From assembly GCA_019058425.1 (NCBI GenBank), contig JAHPYZ010000043.1, forward strand, positions 1 through 40,558: a stretch of DNA of 40,558 nucleotides. Reading direction: 5' to 3'. Origin of the DNA: Promethearchaeota archaeon. Its GTDB lineage: Archaea; Asgardarchaeota; Lokiarchaeia; Sigyniarchaeales; SOKP01. Position 1 is the stretch's first letter. The number at the start of each line of letters is the position of its first letter. The notes beneath the pieces were generated by a model. The model was not told the DNA's origin. It saw nothing but the letters and a program-made list of their open reading frames with translations, and did not search any database. The translations under genes and the position numbers were made by a program. Below are positions 24,899 to 33,454 of the stretch, in pieces.

Positions 24899-25810
24899 AT
24901 GGATGAAATCGATCTCAAAATTATTCTGCTGTTAATGAATAATTCAAGATTAACATATAGAGAGATTTCAGACCATTTAGGATTATCGGTCAATGCAGTA
25001 TATAAAAGAATACAGATACTAATAGATCTTAGAGTTATAGAAAAATTTGCAGCAAGATTGAAGCCATATGCAATAAATGCTATCTATACATTTATTTTTG
25101 GACAAAGTAATGCTCAAGATATGGATGAAGTCATAGCTGAATTAGAAAAACATGATAATACTTGGCAGATTGTATTATCAAGTAGAAATTATATGTATAT
25201 AGGCGCAATGTTAGAAAATATTCATCAGTTAGATGATTATTCTTCTTTTATATCCCAAGCTGCTAAAATCCAATCACCAAAGGTAGGACTGCTTTCAGGT
25301 GTACATTATACCGCACCAATCCCTTATATTGTTCCAAAGTCAAGGGCAATGAATTATGATAAACTAGATTTAGAAATTATTCGATCATTACATAATGATT
25401 CAAGGAAACCTATATCAGAGGTAGCAGATGAAGTTAACAGCACTTCAAATACCATTCGACGACGTTTAACTCGAATGATTGAGGAAGGGATCATTGAATT
25501 ATCCATCGATTTTAATCCTGAAGCTTCAAGCGATATTTTTGCTACATTTCAAATAACAGTAAAACCTTCTGTTGATAAGAATGAAATTGCTCACCTATTA
25601 AATGATAAATTTCATCCAAATCTTTTTTATTGCTGGACATTTAGCAATCTCCCCAATATTATTTTATGTTGGGTCTGGGCTAATAATACCAAAGAACTCA
25701 CTGAATTAGTTGAGGATATTAAAAAAGAAAATATTGATTCAATTGTTTTTGATATCATGTATAAAGTATATTATTTTGATACTTGGAAAGAAAAAATTTT
25801 ATATAAATAA
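24899..25810 (+). CDS. Double-module Lrp/AsnC-family transcription regulator
   Basis: The 303-residue protein is a tandem duplication of an Lrp/AsnC unit. The first AsnC-type HTH is residues 1-50 (MDEIDLKIILLLMNNSRLTYREIS, with recognition helix SVNAVYKRIQIL), followed by a RAM-like alpha/beta region to about 140. The second HTH begins near 157 (DKLDLEIIRSLHNDSRKPISEV, recognition helix TSNTIRRRLTRM), again followed by a RAM-like region. Typical Lrp proteins are about 150 residues with one unit, so this is a two-in-one form. Such regulators respond to amino acids or similar small ligands. It is divergent from the QueG-like gene and may control it or itself. Confidence 0.87.
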   Translation: MDEIDLKIILLLMNNSRLTYREISDHLGLSVNAVYKRIQILIDLRVIEKFAARLKPYAINAIYTFIFGQSNAQDMDEVIAELEKHDNTWQIVLSSRNYMYIGAMLENIHQLDDYSSFISQAAKIQSPKVGLLSGVHYTAPIPYIVPKSRAMNYDKLDLEIIRSLHNDSRKPISEVADEVNSTSNTIRRRLTRMIEEGIIELSIDFNPEASSDIFATFQITVKPSVDKNEIAHLLNDKFHPNLFYCWTFSNLPNIILCWVWANNTKELTELVEDIKKENIDSIVFDIMYKVYYFDTWKEKILYK

Positions 25811-25851
25811 AAAAAAGTTAGTAAATTTTTATTGAGAATGGGTTCTATCAT

Positions 25852-26193
25852 TCATAAACTTAACCAAATCGCTACTCTAATAAAATGAATTATATAGGTA
25901 CTAATACCTACAAACAAGACTATCTTTTTCAAATTTTTTTTATATTGTAATCTTACCTGATTTAATTCTCTTTTCCATGATATTAAGCCTACAATCCATA
26001 CACTTCCAGCGATTCCTGATAAGCTAATTTCTGAAAAGAGGAGAAACCAAGAAAAAACTGGATTTACTGTGCTAAAAGTATCCCCTCCAGTGCTTGCTAA
26101 ATATAATGCTCGCACAAAGAAAAAAATTGGACCACCCCCTAAAAGGATCCATTTCGCTTGATTTAAAAATAGTATAACACTTGATTTGTTCAA
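25852..26193 (-). CDS. Small membrane protein in flavodoxin operon
   Basis: The 113-residue protein has three predicted helices (about 9-30, 43-66 and 88-108) and no recognised family. The loop between the first two (ALYLASTGGDTFSTVNPVFS) is likely external. Its ATG overlaps the flavodoxin stop by 4 nt, so it is the last gene of a three-gene translationally coupled set: Cys-rich protein, flavodoxin, membrane protein. This arrangement suggests a membrane partner of a small redox system, though no cofactor ligands such as paired histidines are evident. Confidence 0.75.
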   Translation of the reverse strand: MNKSSVILFLNQAKWILLGGGPIFFFVRALYLASTGGDTFSTVNPVFSWFLLFSEISLSGIAGSVWIVGLISWKRELNQVRLQYKKNLKKIVLFVGISTYIIHFIRVAIWLSL

Positions 26194-26684
26194 TTTTTAC
26201 TCCTCCTGTTAAGTTTCGATTGAGAATTGCTATTATTTACCTTATCTGAGATATTTAATCCCACCTGCTCCATAAAATCTAGAGTAGCGTCTTTTAAAGG
26301 ACCTTCCTGATCAAGTACTATCCCGGTAATAGTTGGATGGACAATTTTTAAATTTATCTTATTTAAGTATCTTGTTATCCTTTTAGCAGCAGATCCTGCC
26401 AATCGGAATTCTCCTTTTGTTTCAAAAGCAAATCCATATTTACCTTCCATTTTGAGATGTTTAATCTTATTTAAAAATGATTTCATCTTTTTCGAAGCAC
26501 CATGATAGTGTGTTGGCCCTCCAATACCAATAATATCATAGTTATTTAAACCTCTTATATCAAAATCTTCAATGAAATTACTATCCACATAAAGGCCTCC
26601 AGCTTCTAATCCACGACTCAATGACATAGCAACTTTCTTAGTATTTCCATATACTGAATCATAGAGAATTAATGCTTTTTTCAT
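26190..26684 (-). CDS. Flavodoxin-family protein
   Basis: The 164-residue protein has the flavodoxin FMN-phosphate loop LYDSVYGNTKKVA (about 7-19), a second flavin-contact loop IGIGGPTHYHGASKK (about 52-66), and a third near YGFAFETKG. Flavodoxins carry one or two electrons between redox enzymes in the cytoplasm. It overlaps both neighbours by 4 nt, downstream of the Cys-rich protein and upstream of the small membrane protein. The tail (about 150-164, SNSQSKLNRRSKN) is polar and basic. Confidence 0.9.
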   Translation of the reverse strand: MKKALILYDSVYGNTKKVAMSLSRGLEAGGLYVDSNFIEDFDIRGLNNYDIIGIGGPTHYHGASKKMKSFLNKIKHLKMEGKYGFAFETKGEFRLAGSAAKRITRYLNKINLKIVHPTITGIVLDQEGPLKDATLDFMEQVGLNISDKVNNSNSQSKLNRRSKN

Positions 26685-26878
26685 ACTTTTCCCTCCCTTT
26701 TTAAAGTTTGTAGCATTTCATAGCTTTTCCGGTAAAAGACTTTTGTGAAAAATCCGTGTTCCCGTTGACAAAAAGGTAAGCTATTTGAAGTTGAATGATG
26801 CTTTTTGCATTCCTCACAATTACCATGATTCGAACATCCTGTTTTAGGACATGGGCAATTAAAACTAATTAACATCAC
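26681..26878 (-). CDS. Small cysteine-rich protein, DUF6485-like
   Basis: The 65-residue protein contains the pattern CPCPKTGCSNHGNCEECKKHH followed by LPFCQR, a compact metal-binding arrangement (about six Cys and several His in 40 residues). I associate this pattern with a small domain of unknown function (DUF6485-type) found in anaerobes; that assignment is from memory. The start is GTG at 26878 or the adjacent ATG at 26875; an AGGTG sequence overlaps them, so the ribosome-binding site is unclear. It is the first gene in the set with the flavodoxin, overlapping it by 4 nt. Confidence 0.75.
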   Translation of the reverse strand: MMLISFNCPCPKTGCSNHGNCEECKKHHSTSNSLPFCQREHGFFTKVFYRKSYEMLQTLKREGKV

Positions 26879-27160
26879 CTCATATATTTTTAATTAAAGT
26901 ATGGAAAGCACAGAGATATAATTCTAAGTTTAAATAAGAGCAAATAAAATACTAAATTTCAATATCAAATCTAGCTGATTTTTCAACTATTTGGTTGATA
27001 AATATTCTATCAAATCTGTTATTTTTTTGCGTTTTAATTAAAAATACTATTCTTTCTACAAGTAATTATTGTTATTTTATTCAATTCTTAGCATACAAGG
27101 AAATATATGAAGAGAATAGAGTTTTTCAAATTAACTTAAAATTATATGAGGTGAAAATTA

Positions 27161-27466
27161 TTGGAAATAAATATAAACTCAATAAAAAAATACTCACAAA
27201 AGATTATTAAATCAATCCTATTTTTACTCTATATAAGTTTCATAGGTTCATTAATATTCGGGGGAATTATTCCAGGAATTATGACTTTAATTCCAGATGA
27301 AGCTAGTAAACCATGTTATTTAGGATATTACGCTCATTGTTCATTTACCCCTTACAGTACGTTGATTTTATTTGCAATGGCAATAATTGGAACAGTCTTG
27401 CTTCTAAAACTTATAAAATATGTTAGAAGGCAATACAATAAATTTAAAGAAGCAAAACCAACTTAA
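27161..27466 (+). CDS. Small membrane protein, two helices (TTG start)
   Basis: The 101-residue protein has two hydrophobic helices (about 18-44 and 68-84) with an external loop that contains two cysteines (PCYLGYYAHCSF), perhaps forming a disulfide. The tail is basic. The TTG start is supported by a GAGGTGA Shine-Dalgarno sequence 6 nt upstream (27148-27154), one of the clearest in this window. No family recognised. It precedes the first TFB gene by 274 nt, with a T-run in between. Confidence 0.7.
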   Translation: MEININSIKKYSQKIIKSILFLLYISFIGSLIFGGIIPGIMTLIPDEASKPCYLGYYAHCSFTPYSTLILFAMAIIGTVLLLKLIKYVRRQYNKFKEAKPT

Positions 27467-27504
27467 TAGAACTGAAATTAAAAACCAAATGTAAGATTAA
27501 TTCC

Positions 27505-27516
27505 TTTTTTTTTTTT
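27505..27516 (+). terminator. T-run terminator after small membrane protein
   Basis: Twelve consecutive T residues lie 38 nt after the stop at 27466. A second weak candidate follows: TGGG at 27567 pairs with CCCA at 27579, then T6 at 27586-27591. Confidence 0.55.
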
Positions 27517-27627
27517 GACAACAAATTAAACATTTATACAGAATGTTCACATTTATTTTTAAAAACTGGGAAAATGTACCCATCCTTTTTTAATTTAATA
27601 GAAAAAAATTCAGCTTTTTTATCAAAA

Positions 27628-27639
27628 TATTTAAATATA
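27628..27639 (+). promoter_or_regulatory. TATA-like box upstream of TFB 1
   Basis: TATTTAAATATA is a strong match to the archaeal TATA pattern and lies about 100 nt before the TFB ATG. Transcription would begin near 27660, leaving an 80-nt leader. Confidence 0.4.
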
Positions 27640-27740
27640 CAACTTTGATCTATTAGCATATCACCTATTATTAATAATTTAATAGCCGTGATATAACGTA
27701 ATCAGCGCTTTTTTAACAATTTATTTTATTGTGAATAAAC

Positions 27741-28667
27741 ATGAATGAGCAGTATCGTGACCGATTTTTTAATAATAAATTCGATGAAAATCAATTACCT
27801 CAATCGAAATGTTGCACTAATCCATTTATTGAAGCTCGGGATGGGAATAAAGTTTGCTTAAATTGTGGTGTGATTTTTGAACGAACATTTGTTGGAAATG
27901 AAAGGAGAGCATATACTATCGAAGAAATTCAAAATCGTCGCAGAACAGAACCTAGATGGAGAGACTTTGGACCGAGGACAATGCTTCCGAACACTAAAAC
28001 AGATAGTAAAGGCAAATCTATTGGCGCAAAAGAGCAAGCTCTCTTCTCTCGCCTTTCAAAAATTCAAAATTCATTAATCTCAAGTATAGAGCGTAATTTT
28101 TGGGAAGCAAAACCAAAATTAAAAATGTTAACTTCAAAACTTAACATACCAGAGTATATTTCCGAAACGGCGTGGAAAATATACAGTATAGTAGCTAAAA
28201 AGAAATTAACCATGGGGAGGTCAATCAATGGGTTTATTTCAGGTTCATTATATGCTGCTATCCGTGTTCATGATTTTCCACGATTATTAGATGAAATCTG
28301 CGAAGCTTCATTAACCCCTCGGAGAACAGTCCATAGAAGTTTGGCTATGATTATTCGTGAAGTACTTCCAGAACTTAATTTAAGGTATCAACCTATTACA
28401 GCTGAAAGTTTAGTATTTCGATTCGGTAATGAGTTAGATCTCCCAATTCAAATTCAGAAAAATGCTATCAATATGCTTAAAGATGCGTCAAGAAATGGGC
28501 TCAAACGGACAGGAAAGGATCCTAAAGGATTAGCAGCGGCTTGTATTTATATAGCTAGTAAGAATGGAGGCATCCGCAAGACCCAATCGCGTGTGGCGGA
28601 GGTTGCAAAGATTACAGAAGTGACTTTGCGAAGTCGAGCCAAGCAGATAAAAAGCAAACTTATTTAA
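27741..28667 (+). CDS. tfb: Transcription initiation factor TFB (TFIIB homologue) 1
   Basis: TFB bridges TBP-bound promoter DNA and RNA polymerase. The 308-residue protein has an N-terminal zinc ribbon (KCCTNPF followed by VCLNCG), a B-reader/linker region with RTEPRWRDFGPRT (about 68-80), and two cyclin folds at about 110-205 and 215-308, including RSINGFISGSLYAAIR, and DPKGLAAACIYIASKNGG with the C-terminal HTH. The first zinc pair is CC rather than the usual C-x2-C or C-x2-H, so ribbon zinc coordination may be modified. The C-terminal repeat is well conserved, so the protein is likely functional as a promoter factor. Confidence 0.92.
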   Translation: MNEQYRDRFFNNKFDENQLPQSKCCTNPFIEARDGNKVCLNCGVIFERTFVGNERRAYTIEEIQNRRRTEPRWRDFGPRTMLPNTKTDSKGKSIGAKEQALFSRLSKIQNSLISSIERNFWEAKPKLKMLTSKLNIPEYISETAWKIYSIVAKKKLTMGRSINGFISGSLYAAIRVHDFPRLLDEICEASLTPRRTVHRSLAMIIREVLPELNLRYQPITAESLVFRFGNELDLPIQIQKNAINMLKDASRNGLKRTGKDPKGLAAACIYIASKNGGIRKTQSRVAEVAKITEVTLRSRAKQIKSKLI

Positions 28668-28696
28668 TTTATTTTTTATACTTTTTTGAAAAAAAC

Positions 28697-29254
28697 TTAC
28701 TCGTTTACTTCTTGCTCTTGAAGAAGAGTATATTTAATTCCAATTGCAGTTATTACTAATCCAGAGATTAGAAGAGCAATATTTACTGATATGAAGAAAA
28801 CCCAAATAATTGCAGGCATAATTGGTGTTATATACATATCATAGAGTGCATTTTGAAAAGTAACGATAGTTATAGTTGAAGTAATTCTCGTCTTTCCTAA
28901 ATTTACTAAATAGTTCATTTTTACGAAACCCGCCATTAAAACCACCATACCAATAACGACCAGAAACTTAGCTAATGGAATGCTTTCTATTTTAGTTTTC
29001 GAACCTACTCTAAACATAAAAAAGCCAATAATTCCATAACAAACCATAGAGCTTATCAAAAATAACCATAATAGCGTTCCTGAAAACGGAAATATTGAAG
29101 AGGAATAAACAAATTCGCTTAATAAGTAAGAGTTCCCATCAATAGTAAAGTATACAAAATTCATCAAAACAATAAAGACGATTTCGACCAAAGAAATAAG
29201 AATAAATATAGAACCAATGATTTTGAGAAATTTCAGCACTTTTTCATATATCAT
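28697..29254 (-). CDS. Four-helix membrane protein of unknown family
   Basis: The 185-residue protein has four predicted membrane helices (about 8-32, 52-76, 91-113 and 143-176). External loops are polar (DGNSYLLSEFVYSS; LGKTRITSTIT). The tail LLQEQEVNE is acidic. No family or catalytic motif is recognised. It lies on the minus strand between the two TFB genes, convergent with the first and divergent from the second. Confidence 0.75.
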   Translation of the reverse strand: MIYEKVLKFLKIIGSIFILISLVEIVFIVLMNFVYFTIDGNSYLLSEFVYSSSIFPFSGTLLWLFLISSMVCYGIIGFFMFRVGSKTKIESIPLAKFLVVIGMVVLMAGFVKMNYLVNLGKTRITSTITIVTFQNALYDMYITPIMPAIIWVFFISVNIALLISGLVITAIGIKYTLLQEQEVNE

Positions 29255-29406
29255 ATTTAATACACTTAAATTCTTTAAAAAAGCAAGAAAATTTTTTATG
29301 CAATTAATCTTATTATTGTTTTTGAAATTAATAAAAATTTTTAATATTATTGTTTTTTACCCATATTTTAGTTAATCATAATTAAACAATTTGGATTGAT
29401 TATTTA

Positions 29407-30378
29407 TTGAAGAAAAAGAAGAATTTAGCACCAGAAATCTCTGAATGTTCACATAGAAACATCAAACAAGACAAAGGATTTGTTGTTTGTCAAGATTGCG
29501 GCCTAATAATGGACGGCAAAACTTTTGAAAATACAAGTTCTACAAGTGACTTCTTTACAGATTCACAAAGAGACTATGAAAGAAGAATAAGGATAAGCGA
29601 TTCCAAAGCACTCCAAGATCCTGTGATTAAAGAAAAATATGAGAGAATTAAAACTCTTGAAAAATGGTTCCGTGATTATAAAAGTGAATTTACTGAGCAA
29701 AAGAAGACTATTGAATTATTAAAGAGCCATAGTATTGGATTGAACATAGATAACGTAATGTTTAAAGAAATTAAGGATAGATATCTAAAATATAATAAAT
29801 ACCACCGACATAATTACCAGAATATGATAATAATTTTTCTCGCAATCGTGTGGATGCAAATAAAGGATACTACTCACATTAGAATAGAGGAATTTATTAA
29901 AATCTCGAGAGAATTGGGACATAAGATAAACAAAAAGATGTTGAATAATGCAATGCTGAAAGTGAAAAGAACAGAAAATATGTTAAAAGAGAAAAAAACT
30001 ATTGCAGATATTGAAAATGAGATAAAAAGTAGAATAAAGATTGTTTTTCAAAAAGATCTAAATAATATAACATACGAAGAAGTTCAGGAGTTCTTTTCTG
30101 AAAAGATCGAATATGAGAAAATTAAAATCGAAATGCTATTATTAGCCGATAAGATATTGAATAAAATTCCATACAGTCAAATTCAGAATCGTAATTATAA
30201 AGCATTTACAGCAGGTCTAATTTACTTTGTTGGTCAAACACTTGAGAATAGGAAAATTTTTACTCAAAGTATAGTAGAGAGAACGAGTAAATTTTCAAGT
30301 ACTACTATTCGAAAGAAATACCACGTTTTAAAAGATTTGTTGGGAGACCCGCAAGAACTTGAATTGAAAGCTCAATGA
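29407..30378 (+). CDS. Divergent TFB (TFIIB)-like protein 2
   Basis: The 323-residue protein keeps a TFIIB-type zinc ribbon (ECSHRN, then VCQDCGLIMDGKTFE) but is otherwise strongly diverged. The B-reader region is replaced by a polar, helical linker (residues about 45-110). Two all-helical regions at about 110-195 and 215-310 can be matched to cyclin folds, the second ending in a plausible HTH (SIVERTSKFSSTTIRKKYHVL). Lys/Glu content is high. It starts with TTG; the only upstream in-frame option is not an ATG. It is probably a specialised or alternative initiation factor, or a TFB-derived regulator. Confidence 0.75.
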   Translation: MKKKKNLAPEISECSHRNIKQDKGFVVCQDCGLIMDGKTFENTSSTSDFFTDSQRDYERRIRISDSKALQDPVIKEKYERIKTLEKWFRDYKSEFTEQKKTIELLKSHSIGLNIDNVMFKEIKDRYLKYNKYHRHNYQNMIIIFLAIVWMQIKDTTHIRIEEFIKISRELGHKINKKMLNNAMLKVKRTENMLKEKKTIADIENEIKSRIKIVFQKDLNNITYEEVQEFFSEKIEYEKIKIEMLLLADKILNKIPYSQIQNRNYKAFTAGLIYFVGQTLENRKIFTQSIVERTSKFSSTTIRKKYHVLKDLLGDPQELELKAQ

Positions 30379-30461
30379 GTATTTGCTAAATCAAATACAT
30401 TTATACCTTAAAAACAATATTAAATAATATCAATATTAAACTTACAGCTTAAATAATTAAG

Positions 30462-33332
30462 ATGTCATCAACAGAGTTAAGAAGTGAAATCAAATATTAT
30501 AATCAACCTATTGAAAATCTAATCAACACTTTTAATACGGATATTGATCATGGATTAAAATCATCCGAATTGAATGAAAGATATTTAAAATTTGGCTATA
30601 ATGAACTACCAAAGATAAAGAAATCAATTTGGAAGATATATTTAGCTCCAATTTTCAACTTCCTAATTCTTATTCTTATCATAACAGGTGTTATTATCGT
30701 AATTTTGGGTTCTGCTGAAGACACTATTATTACATTTACTGTTGTATTTTTGAATTCTGCGACAGTTGTAATTCAACAATTTCGTGCTCAGAAAGCTTTA
30801 GAATCCTTACGTCAAATCTCCGCACTAAAAGCGACAATAATTAGAGATGGAAACCAATTCGAAGTACCTAATAGAGAATTAGTTCCTGGAGATATTGTGG
30901 TATTAGAACAAGGAGATAAAATTCCAGCTGATGGGAGAATTATAAGTCACGTAAATCTTACTATTGACGAAGCTCCATTAACTGGAGAAAGTGAACCAGT
31001 AGAAAAAATATCTAATAATATCCAAGATAAAGAAGTTTCAATACAAAAACAATCTAATATGGTATTTATGGGAACATATATTTATACAGGAAGAGCAAAA
31101 GCATTAATTACAGGAACAGGTATTAATACAGAGATTGGGAAAATATCTGAAACTCTAAATGAAATGGGAAGTATTGAAGATATTCCACTTACAAGAAAAT
31201 TAAACAGATTGGGGTATATTCTAGGAACAATTGTGGTAATAAATTTGATTATCTTAATTATTTATAAATTTACTTTATTATTGATTGAAGGAAATTTCAT
31301 TCAATCAGAAATTAGTAGCGCTCTTGTTAGCTCTATTTTAAGGGCTACTAATGTCTTACCTATTAATCTTCCAATATTATCAACACTCGTTTTAATTACA
31401 GGTGTATTAAACATGGCTCAAAGTGGTGTAATCATTAAAAATCTCTCTTCAATAGAATCACTTGGTAGAGTTTCTGTAATTTGTTCAGATAAAACAGGTA
31501 CTATTACCAAAAACGAAATGACAGTTGAAAAGCTCTGGATCAACGAGAATGAATATGATGTAACCGGTTCTGGCTATGATATTGAAGGAAAAATATATCA
31601 AAATGGTACTCCAATAAGCTTGAAAGAAAATCTTACATTTATTAAATTTATAGATTCAATGGTGTTAAATAATAATGCACAACTTGTATTTGAAGATGTT
31701 AAAATCCGATTAAGAGAAAAACGAGAAATGGCAGTAAGACGAGCTTTAGGTTCTCCAACTGAAGCTGCATTATTAGTGCTAGTTGAAAAAGCGGGATATA
31801 TCCCCTATGATATTAAAAAGAAATATGAATTTATTACTGAATTTTCTTTTAGTTCTGAATTAAAACGAATGAGCTCAATATGCAAGTCCAATAGTAATGA
31901 AGGTGATATATTTGTATTTACTAAAGGAGCTCCTGAAAGAATTATTGATATTTCTTCAAGCATTGATATAAATGGAGTTATAAAACCTTTAGATTCAAAT
32001 TTTAGAAAAGAAATTTTGAATAAAATAGGATTGAGTGCAAATCAAGGATATAGGACTCTTGCGTTATCTTATAAAATGCTTTCTGACTTTAATAACGCCA
32101 AAAGAGAAGACGTAGAAAAAGAATTAATTTTATTAGGATTTGTTTCAATTATGGATCCTCCAAGAAAAGGAGTTAAAGAGTCTATTGAACAATGTCAAAA
32201 TGGAGGTATAAGCGTTAAAATGATTACAGGTGATCATCCGGCAACGGCAAAAACAATCGGTTCACAAATGGGAATTTATAAACAAGGAGATTTAGTTGTC
32301 GAAGGTTTTGAATTAAAAAATCCATCTATGTTAGATTTTGAAAAAATATCTGTTTTTGCTCGTGTAGAGCCCTCAGATAAGGAAATCATTGTTAAACATT
32401 ATCAAGATAAAAAACAAGTAGTTGCTATGACAGGTGATGGAATAAATGATTCACTAGCTTTAAAGCTCGCCAATGCAGGTATAGCTATGGGGATTACAGG
32501 AACAGATGTTGCAAAAGAAACTGCTGATATGGTTATATCAGACGATAATTTTACTTCTATTGAAAAGGGTGTTAGAATCGGTCGTGGTCTTTTTTCGAAG
32601 ATTAGAACTATTATTTATTTCTTCATTTGTTTGAATATTATGGAGGCTATTATTTTTTTTACATATGAATTTATACCCACATTTGAACTGTTTAGTTCAG
32701 AATGGCAACATATTTATATCTTTGGTATAGTGCATTCTCTTCCTTCATTAGCTTTAGTGATCGATAGACACCCTAAAGATATTATGCTTGAACCTCCTAG
32801 AGATGAACAACAGATATTAAATAGAAATATGTGGATAATGTTATTAATTCAGGCTTTTCTCATGGGTTTGGGATTAGTTTTAGTTTTACAGTTGACTATA
32901 TGGCAGGTAATTCCCTTGAATGAATGGAATCTGAATCCTACTATTAGTTATATCAATCCTGCTAGTCCTTATACTGAACTTGTAGCTCAAAAAGCAAGAA
33001 CCATGTTTATTACAACAATCTTCATTGTTGAAACTAATTTCATTTGGACATTTAGAAGACCAAATAAATCTCTCCTTAGAAGTTTCAAAGAAGAATTTAG
33101 CCTTTCTTTACTGGTTATATGTTTATTCACATTGTTATTGCATTTTCTCTTTATTACATTCTCATATCTCGTTAATCATTATGTAAATGATGTTTTCGGG
33201 TTAGATTTACAGATAAATTTCATGTTCCTTAGCGGAACTGATTGGATATTATGCATCTTATTTGCTTTACCTGGAATAATTGGCATTGAAATAATGAAAT
33301 ACCTTGCACGCGAGAGAAATATACAATTCTAA
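30462..33332 (+). CDS. P-type cation-transporting ATPase 1, unusual ion site
   Basis: P-type ATPases pump cations by way of an aspartyl-phosphate. The 956-residue protein has an N-terminal cation-ATPase domain (1-60), an A domain with LTGESEP, the phosphorylation motif DKTGT (D343), KGAPERI in the N domain, MITGDHPATA, TGDGINDSLA, and about ten membrane helices. Overall similarity is to the P2 (Ca2+, Na+/K+) and P3A (H+) classes. The ion-site motifs are different, however. TM4 reads PINLP (300-304) where Ca2+ pumps have PEGLP and H+ pumps PVALP. TM5 keeps N725 and E728. TM6 has H758 where P2 pumps have the key Asp. A sister gene follows 122 nt downstream with the same replacements. The ion transported is unknown. 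Confidence 0.93.
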   Translation: MSSTELRSEIKYYNQPIENLINTFNTDIDHGLKSSELNERYLKFGYNELPKIKKSIWKIYLAPIFNFLILILIITGVIIVILGSAEDTIITFTVVFLNSATVVIQQFRAQKALESLRQISALKATIIRDGNQFEVPNRELVPGDIVVLEQGDKIPADGRIISHVNLTIDEAPLTGESEPVEKISNNIQDKEVSIQKQSNMVFMGTYIYTGRAKALITGTGINTEIGKISETLNEMGSIEDIPLTRKLNRLGYILGTIVVINLIILIIYKFTLLLIEGNFIQSEISSALVSSILRATNVLPINLPILSTLVLITGVLNMAQSGVIIKNLSSIESLGRVSVICSDKTGTITKNEMTVEKLWINENEYDVTGSGYDIEGKIYQNGTPISLKENLTFIKFIDSMVLNNNAQLVFEDVKIRLREKREMAVRRALGSPTEAALLVLVEKAGYIPYDIKKKYEFITEFSFSSELKRMSSICKSNSNEGDIFVFTKGAPERIIDISSSIDINGVIKPLDSNFRKEILNKIGLSANQGYRTLALSYKMLSDFNNAKREDVEKELILLGFVSIMDPPRKGVKESIEQCQNGGISVKMITGDHPATAKTIGSQMGIYKQGDLVVEGFELKNPSMLDFEKISVFARVEPSDKEIIVKHYQDKKQVVAMTGDGINDSLALKLANAGIAMGITGTDVAKETADMVISDDNFTSIEKGVRIGRGLFSKIRTIIYFFICLNIMEAIIFFTYEFIPTFELFSSEWQHIYIFGIVHSLPSLALVIDRHPKDIMLEPPRDEQQILNRNMWIMLLIQAFLMGLGLVLVLQLTIWQVIPLNEWNLNPTISYINPASPYTELVAQKARTMFITTIFIVETNFIWTFRRPNKSLLRSFKEEFSLSLLVICLFTLLLHFLFITFSYLVNHYVNDVFGLDLQINFMFLSGTDWILCILFALPGIIGIEIMKYLARERNIQF

Positions 33333-33454
33333 TATTCCTTTTTGATAACAAATATTTAATTTTTTAAATTATGGTTATTATAGGTTATTTATTACATTGA
33401 AATTTCAACTTTAATTATTCTTAATTTATATTAAAAATTCAAGGAAGACTAATT

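Noticed and set aside
26825-26845. A TTCGAA-type sequence resembling part of a tRNA T-loop
   Set aside because: No flanking acceptor stem, anticodon arm or D-arm can be paired. It lies inside the Cys-rich gene.
26995-27210. A 71-codon plus-strand frame overlapping the start of the TTG-initiated membrane protein
   Set aside because: It overlaps a frame with a clear GAGGTGA ribosome-binding sequence, has no such signal itself, and its translation looks like random AT-rich sequence.
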